Of a DNA stretch of 64,000 bases, positions 59,430 through 64,000 are shown one piece after another; the first letter of the stretch is position 1, and every line of letters starts with the position of its first letter. The stretch is from Cymbidium sinense (taxonomy: Eukaryota; Streptophyta; Magnoliopsida; Asparagales; Orchidaceae). The translations under genes were made by a program, and so were the position numbers. The DNA is taken from positions 35,624,983 through 35,688,982 of the forward strand of contig CM038223.1 of the NCBI GenBank assembly GCA_021442155.1, written 5' to 3'. The notes below the pieces were generated by a model, which was not told the DNA's origin, did not search any database, and saw nothing but the letters and a program-made list of their open reading frames with translations.

Positions 59430-59660
59430 GGGCAGGAAAGATCGGTCAGCCGAGAGAATCGCTCACTGACCGTCGATCAATCGACGGAGATTAGATCGAA
59501 GACGAGGCGATCGAGATCTCGATCCGATCACGAATCGCACGATCGGACGGTCTAGATCGTATCAGGCAATCTGAAGGCCCGGAACCCTTGATCCACGTGT
59601 GATCTGAGCCGTCTGATCTTGCAAACCATGGGATCGAACGATGGTTATAGCCCTGCCAGT
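59430..59660 (-). other. CpG-rich patch in LTR 3
   Basis: About two dozen CG dinucleotides in 215 bp (atcgatcg, ccgagag, gatcgag type words), in a window otherwise poor in CG. It occupies the place of 32,400-32,560 in LTR 1 and 51,480-51,600 in LTR 2, which have only a few CG. It is not coding; the frame 59,491-59,724 is a by-product. Confidence 0.7.
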
Positions 59661-60409
59661 GATGAACTGTGTTTTTAGGCTTTTTTAAAAGGAATATGGG
59701 ATTTCTAAGTGAAAACTTGTCCAAATGGACCAGTTTTCATGTCGATTCACACCAAAAAAATTTTATTTTCTAATTAGGATGATTTGAAGTAAAAATGCAA
59801 GATTATCTAGGTGAAATTCCTAAAATATCAAGAAAAATAATACAAAATGCAAGAAATCCTAAGGCCGACTTAAGTTTGGCAAAATTTATCTCACCGGGGA
59901 TGGTTTTCGGCGGCGGTGAAGATCCGAGCAAACTCCTAAGTATGTGAGGAAGCTTTGGAATAATTATTAACTTTTGCATCCCTTCAAAACATCATCTTCT
60001 CCAATATTTACCGCCTAGCCGGAAAAGTAACTATTTATATTTTTGAGCTCAAGAATGGCTCAAAGAGGTGGGGGATGGGTTCCTTTTTGCTTTAGGGAGC
60101 TTTTAGGTGCTGAATGGTGGTGGGAGGAATAAAGGTGAAGCCTCATTTCTCCATTCTTTATAATGGCTGAAAATCTATTCTTGTTTAAATTTTTGGCTCC
60201 AAATTGATTGCCATCTTGCATGGGGTGGTTGGGATGGATGACGGATTGATTGAGGGCCTTAAATTTTTGCTCCAAAGTCCTCTCTTGCTGCCATATGATC
60301 AGCTCAATTGAATGTAAATGTTGAGGAGGAGTTATGTGCATGTGATGGGGGAGAATTAAATGAGGTTGGGTGGAATTCTATGTCGGGGAGGATCCATGAG
60401 AGATTTAAA

Positions 60410-61400
60410 TGGGTTGGGTTGATTTTGGGCTGATCCGAAATGGGTTTGGGTTTGGTTTGATCAACCCCCAATGGGTCATGGCTCGGTTTCAAGGGATTTG
60501 ACCCAATTTGGGTCATATTGGATCAAATTGACTAATTTGTCCAAATTTGGCCAAATTAGCTTAGGTCATGGTCGATTCATGTTCAATTGGTTAATTGAAG
60601 ATGAATGTAGTCTTTGGTTTGAATTAATTTTGATTTAATTTAGATTTAGGCCAAATTGACTTTAGGCCTATTTGGGCTAAATGGCTCAATTGGGTTTGAT
60701 TGATCAAATTTGGTTTAATTATGGCTTTGGTCAAGTTCAATAATCAATTTGAAATGAACTTGAGCCATTGATTGCAATCAATTTTGGTTAGATCATGATT
60801 GACCCAATTTGCTCCTTTAGGCTAATTTGGGTCAACTTGGATCAAATGGCCAATTGGGCTTGGTTTGGCCCAATTGATTGTAATTGATCATCCTAGGGTG
60901 ATCAACAATCATGATGAAAGGTTTTGGTGAGCTTGGTTCAATCCAATTTAGGTTGGATTGGAAGTTGGCTCAAATGGGTCCTTTAGGTCACTTTGGGTCA
61001 AGTGTATCTAAGTGGCTCAATTAGCTTTATTTTGATTTTATTCGAGTTTAGTTGAACTTATATATGAGCCCTAGATTGAAATATAAATTCAATAGCAATC
61101 AATTTGGAGTCGAAGGGATTTTGGCTCATTTGAAATTTTCAACTCAAAAGGGATAGGTTGGGTTTGACTTGGGTTGGCTTCAATTTGGTTTGATAATTGT
61201 AAGTTTTATTTATACTTAGATAAATGATCAAATGAATGATTGATTTGAGAGAGAATCCATTGATTTTGACTTAATTTGGATATAATTTAGTTAAGTCCAA
61301 AGAATTGGCTAAAAGGGCTTAGATTGAGTTTGGATTTGATTTTCAATATAATTTTGGTCATTTGAATTTGAACTTTATTTATATTTGTGAATATAAATGA
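60410..61400 (-). repeat. LTR array C in LTR 3 (inverted)
   Basis: Words gggtcaa, tttgggtca, caaattggc and ttgacccaa repeat through this block; it is the reverse of the TTGACC-rich blocks at 30.4 and 49.6 kb. Confidence 0.7.
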
Positions 61401-62079
61401 AAGAACAATTGATTTATAAAGAAATCAATTGAGTTTGACTTGATCTAAAGGGAGTTTTTGCTAAGCTTATTAATGTGGTTCATATGGCTTAGGAAGGGTT
61501 TTAGGATTTGAATTTGATTTTGGGTTTCAATCATTTGGAGTCAAATTTGAAATTAAGTTTGGAATTTGAATTTGAATTTGAGATTTTGTTTGAGAATTGA
61601 ATCTAAGTTTTATTTGATAAAGTGTATTTATATTGGGTTTAGGCTATAGGATAGGTAATTTCCTTAAGCCCTAAGGCATAGCCTAAACTTATGATTAACA
61701 CTTCTAAGTCTCTAGGCTTAGGTTAAGGGTTCACCTAGTCACTAGATGTGTCTTATGACTAAGGAGTTCTCAGTGTCTAGAAGAGTCCTAAGTCTAAGAA
61801 GTGGAGGTTAAGATCTCACTCCAAAACTAAGGTTAACAAAAGGACCCCCAATAGGTGTGGTTTAACTGACAAGGCACACCGCACGTATTGACATTGACCG
61901 AAATGATCAACAACATCTAGAAGATTGTAACAAACAATGAAAGTGATTTATATTTAGACCCAAATGGTAGGTAGAGTCATGATCTTAGTGTAATGTAGCT
62001 CTCTTTATGGCAAGGGCATGAGAGAGCAAGAAATAATCTGCTGGGAATTGAGTACATGAACCTTCCTCTAGGGAAACAG

Positions 62080-62535
62080 GTTCGAACTATCTGCTAAGGA
62101 TATGAATCTGAGTTTGATTATGAGTATGATTTGTTTGGGTGTGTATCCGATGGGGATAAGAATTTATAATCAGATGGGGATCAAGATCGAATTGATTTTA
62201 ATTTGTTTTTTTAATTAATGTGGAGACATATTCATTAGGGATATGTGCTCGAGTCCGCTAGGGATTGGGTATGTGAACCTTCCACTAGGGAAGCAAGTTT
62301 GGGCTATCTGCTGGGGATAAGAATTTGATTAGATTTCTTTGATTTATTTGATTAGACTCCACTAGGAAGGTTGGCTTAATTTATTATGGCTCCACTAGGG
62401 AGAAGGGCTCTAGATTGTGAGCATATCTGCTGGGGATGTACACTCGATTAATTTATTTGATTTAGATCTAAACTCTACTAGGGAGAAATTTAATTTGCTT
62501 GATATGTTTAATTTGACTCCACTAGGGAGGTTGGT
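62080..62535 (-). repeat. LTR array B in LTR 3 (inverted)
   Basis: Variants of ctccactagggag, ctgctggggat and ctactagggag recur about ten times, the reverse complement of the CCCCAGTGGATCC-type motif. Spacers are A/T-rich. Confidence 0.7.
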
Positions 62536-62554
62536 TTTGAATATATTTTATTAT

Positions 62555-64000
62555 GGACACTATCGGTGTGCGATGGACAACACTAAGAAGGAGCCACCGG
62601 GGCTTCGGCCTATCTTAGATTTATAAGTCCAAAGGGGTAGTCTACTTACCATAAGGTAGGACTATCTAACCTAAGGGGTTGCTTGTTGGTGTGCAATGAC
62701 TGTACTAGGAAGAAGGCATAGTAGACTTACATCTTCCAGAGTAAGGATCAGCTGTTGGGGTGATCTGTCGATGGCTCAATAAATTAGACCCTACCTAAGG
62801 TGACTACTGAGTGGGTAGTGCTGGGGTCTTACCTTAACTCAAGGGTAATCCTGATGATTAATTTAATTTATATTAATTTGATTTGAATTGATTTAATGTA
62901 ATTTGGTGTGTTATGTTATGGACCCTATTGGCGTACGATAGACCCACTGAGAAGGAACTATGTCGGCCTTGACCTATCTTAGATTTACAAGTCAAAAGGG
63001 GTAGTCTACCAACCATAAGGTAGGACTATCCGGCCTAAGGGTTGCCTTTCAGTGTGCAATGATTGTACTAGGAAGAAAGCATAGCAGTCTTACATCTTCC
63101 AAAGTAGGGATCAACTGTTGGGGTGATCTGTCGATGGCACAATAGATCAATCCCAACCTAGGGTGACTACTGAGTTAGCACCGCTAGGGGTCTTACCTCA
63201 ACTCAAGAGTAGTCCTGATGATTAATTTGATTTTAATTAAATTAATTTAATTTGGTGTGTTATGTTGTGGACCCTGTTGGCTTGCGATGGACCCATTGAG
63301 AAGGAGCTATGTCGCCTTGACCTATCTTAAATTTACAAGTTCAAAGGGGTAGTCTACCAACCACAAGGTAGGACTACCCAACCTAAGGGTTGCCTTTCAG
63401 TGTGAAATGATTGTAGTAGGAAGAAAGCATAGTAGACTTACATCATCAAAAGTAGGGATCAACCGTTGGGGTGATTTGTCGATGATGCAACAAATCAATC
63501 CCGACCTAGGGCGACTATTTGAGTGAATGCCACTATGGACTCATATCGACTCAAGAATGGTTAGAATTAATTTAATTTTAGATAGACCCTATCAGTGTGC
63601 GATGGATCTACTAAGAAAGAGCTAATATCAACCTAGACTTATTTTAGGTTTACAAATCCAAAGGGATAGTCTACCGAGTTGGGTAGAACTAACCAACCTA
63701 AGGTACCTTTCTTTGTAATGTGGGAGTTAGGAAAGCATGGAGACTCACATCTTCTAAACAAGGAATCAGGGTGATTGGTCTTGTGCAATAAATTGGACCC
63801 ACTGGGCTGTTGATTTCAGCGATGTCTTTGGAAAGAATGCATTATAGACTTATATCTTTCAAAGCAAAGATGACCGGGTAACTTCGTTGGTGGCACAACA
63901 AGTTGAAAGGGTGACTGAGAGTTCTTTGGGACTTATCTCATCTCAAAGTAATCAAGCAATTCCTATAGGGAGTTTTGCTGACACTACCCTAAAGATTGGA
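62555..64000 (-). repeat. LTR array A in LTR 3 (inverted), about 350-bp units
   Basis: Units start at 62,555 (ggacactatcggtgtgcgat), 62,920 (ggaccctattggcgtacgat), 63,269 (ggaccctgttggcttgcgat) and about 63,584 (gaccctatcagtgtgcgat), with periods of 365, 349 and 315 bp. Within units ggggtagtctac and gtcttaca[ct]ctt recur. The array continues to the window edge. Confidence 0.85.

Larger units (their letters stand above)
54544..64000 (-). mobile_element. Tat LTR 3, inverted, runs off the window
   Basis: Begins TGTGGTGTTTATT, the inverted LTR terminus (CACCACA end). Reading left to right it is LTR 1 backwards: the block with ttaaggggtacttattgaag (54,584), TATA-like word (54,898), the gtcgggttccactgtacacc block (55,826), the block at 56,160-56,300, a long AT-rich block (56.5-59.4 kb, about twice as long as in LTR 1), a CpG-rich patch (59.43-59.66), TTGACC array (60.4-61.3), conserved block (61.7-61.95), motif array (62.08-62.53), and 340-bp array (62.55-64.0). 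At 64,000 it corresponds to about 47,820 of LTR 2, so about 1.05 kb of LTR should remain outside. Whether a solo LTR or an element follows cannot be seen. Confidence 0.85.

Noticed and set aside
59430..59660. CpG island of a host gene or rDNA piece
   Set aside because: It lies in the middle of a Tat LTR at a homologous position and no exon or rRNA sequence is recognisable.

Overview
The window looks like intergenic heterochromatin of a flowering plant nuclear genome. It is AT-rich and I found no host gene. Nearly everything I can identify is LTR retrotransposon of three plant lineages: Ty3/gypsy Tat (RT plus a second, archaeal-type RNase H, tRNA-Arg primer site), Ty3/gypsy Athila (env-like remnant) and Ty1/copia of Sirevirus/SIRE type. 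All coding regions carry stops, frameshifts or lost catalytic residues. I cannot name the species.

Layout. 1-2,340: Athila env-like remnant and a degenerate tandem array. 2,341-3,040: unassigned. 3,040-7,310: inverted, internally deleted fragment of a Tat LTR. 7,311-8,935: copia gag-protease remnant, fused to a Tat RT/RNase H remnant (8,936-10,262). 10,263-12,272: AT-rich, possibly an old copia LTR. 12,273-18,675: copia element with a 3-kb 5' LTR, tRNA-Met primer site, gag, no pol and a truncated 3' LTR. 18,676-27,462: Tat element B on the minus strand (gag, a 2.7-kb leader with about 21 stem-loops, tRNA-Arg primer site, truncated LTR). 27,463-54,543: Tat element A on the plus strand: an LTR of about 9.65 kb, primer site, gag, protease, RT, RNase H, second RNase H, integrase, and a truncated 3' LTR. 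54,544-64,000: a third Tat LTR, inverted, whose terminus abuts the broken 3' LTR of A and which runs off the window.

The Tat LTR has the same internal order in each copy: TG end, tandem array of about 340-bp units, array of short CCCCAGTGGATCC-like motifs, array rich in TTGACC, a GC-richer block, a long AT-rich block, a TATA-like box, about 0.5 kb of R-U5, and a CA end. Elements A and B share the gag N-terminus, the capsid-like gag block, a zinc-knuckle-like block, the leader stem-loops, and an 8-bp spacer between LTR and primer site, so they are one family.

The most interesting signal is the leader stem-loop array of element B (about 22,998-24,885). The stem sequence changes from unit to unit, but the two arms change together while a 10-nt loop stays nearly constant. 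That pattern suggests a maintained RNA or DNA structure. Other points are the LTR size, the TTGACC (W-box-like) cluster in the LTR, the nested inverted insertion with a testable prediction beyond the window, and an internal-LTR-internal arrangement at 27.5 kb. All alignments were made by eye.
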